5,831 nucleotides of DNA. Origin: an uncultured Campylobacter sp. (lineage in GTDB: Bacteria > Campylobacterota > Campylobacteria > Campylobacterales > Campylobacteraceae). The notes beneath the pieces are model-generated. The model saw only the letters and a list, made by a program, of their open reading frames with translations, did not search any database and was not told the DNA's origin. The position numbers were made by a program, and so were the translations under genes. The stretch covers positions 1-5,831 of the forward strand of contig NZ_CALHHX010000011.1 in the NCBI RefSeq assembly GCF_938030685.1. Direction: 5' to 3'. Below are positions 5,215-5,831 of this stretch, piece by piece; within the stretch, counting starts at the first letter, position 1, and the number at the start of each line of letters is the position of its first letter.

Positions 5215-5831
5215 ATGAAAAAAATCATTAAAAGAGACGGAAGTTTTCAAGAATTTCAATCCTACAAAATAAAAGATGCTATCAAAAAAGCCTACAAAAG
5301 CGCGGGTAGCGAGTTTGACGAAAAAGTCTTCGATAACGTAATGGGCGCGATCGTTTTTAAAGATAAATTAAGCGTCGAAGATATTCAGGATATCATCGAG
5401 AAAAAACTCTTCGAAGCGGGCGATTTCGACGTTTTGAAAAGCTTCATGATCTACCGCCACACGCATAAGATGCAGCGTGAGCATATTTTGGGGCTTGAGG
5501 AGGATACGACTTATATCAACTGCACCCAGACGGTCAATGAATACATCAGCAAGCAGGATTGGCGAATTTTAGCAAATTCCAATACCAGCTACTCAAACGC
5601 AGGCCTGATAAACAACACTGCCGGCAAGGTCATCGCAAACTACTGGCTCGATAAAATTTACTCTCGAGAGGAGGGCGCAGCGCACCGAAACGGAGACTAC
5701 CATATTCACGATCTGGACTGCCTTACGGCGTATTGCGCAGGCTGGAGCTTGCGCGTGCTTCTAAACGAGGGCTTTAACGGCGTGCGCGGCAGGGTCGAGA
5801 GCAAGGCGCCGAAGCATTTCCGCGAAGCGCT
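5215..5831 (+). CDS. nrdD: Anaerobic ribonucleoside-triphosphate reductase, 5' part
   Basis: Class III ribonucleotide reductase, a glycyl-radical enzyme that makes deoxyribonucleotides from ribonucleoside triphosphates without oxygen. Only the first 205 complete codons are in the window; the reading frame stays open to the last base. Residues 1 to about 95 form an ATP-cone regulatory domain (KRDGSFQEFQ at 6-15, then a helix with VEDIQDIIEKKL), which senses ATP/dATP. The catalytic part follows, with DWRILANSNTSYSNAG, then GDYHIHDLD (160-168) and YCAGW (173-177), both characteristic of the family; Cys174 is a candidate for the active-site cysteine of this region. The thiyl-radical cysteine and C-terminal glycyl-radical site lie outside the window. 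The start is ATG after GGGG at five bases. It needs the activase NrdG, whose gene often follows nrdD but is not visible here. Confidence 0.95.
   Translation, partial: MKKIIKRDGSFQEFQSYKIKDAIKKAYKSAGSEFDEKVFDNVMGAIVFKDKLSVEDIQDIIEKKLFEAGDFDVLKSFMIYRHTHKMQREHILGLEEDTTYINCTQTVNEYISKQDWRILANSNTSYSNAGLINNTAGKVIANYWLDKIYSREEGAAHRNGDYHIHDLDCLTAYCAGWSLRVLLNEGFNGVRGRVESKAPKHFREA

Overview
The window looks like chromosomal DNA from a Campylobacter-type epsilonproteobacterium of moderate GC, similar to the oral anaerobic species. Three things suggest this: the very frequent AAATTT/TTTAAA words around genes, an S21 protein that closely matches the Campylobacter form as I remember it, and an anaerobic ribonucleotide reductase. 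This is judged from composition and protein character, not from a database search. No tRNA, rRNA, CRISPR array, insertion sequence or attachment site was seen.

Left to right: a fluoride channel gene (crcB/fluC, + strand, TTG start) is followed by a 562-base gap between converging genes, which holds only hairpins and degenerate AT-rich repeats. Five genes then lie on the minus strand. In transcription order from the right they are an LpoB-type lipoprotein (5043-4411), ribosomal protein S21 (rpsU, 4359-4147), a six-helix membrane protein (3875-3282), an exported protein resembling clan GH-A glycoside hydrolases (3205-2216), and a membrane-anchored protein of unknown family with a large cysteine-bearing outer domain (2147-990). 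On the far right, divergent from the lipoprotein gene, the anaerobic ribonucleoside-triphosphate reductase gene nrdD begins and runs off the window.

The lipoprotein and rpsU are 51 bases apart and may share a transcript. A 271-base spacer after rpsU, with a promoter-like -10 near its far end, probably separates them from the next three genes. Those three are separated by 76 and 68 bases, two of them carry near-identical ribosome-binding blocks, and all three encode envelope or exported proteins. They could form a small accessory envelope locus around the glycosidase-like enzyme; this is inference. The GH-like gene is visibly more GC-rich than the genes on either side.

No clearly novel system is proven here. 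The least explained part is the 990-3875 block: a predicted exported glycosidase in a lineage known for poor sugar use, flanked by two uncharacterised envelope proteins. The first 46 bases contain the ribosome-binding site of crcB and no upstream gene that can be identified.
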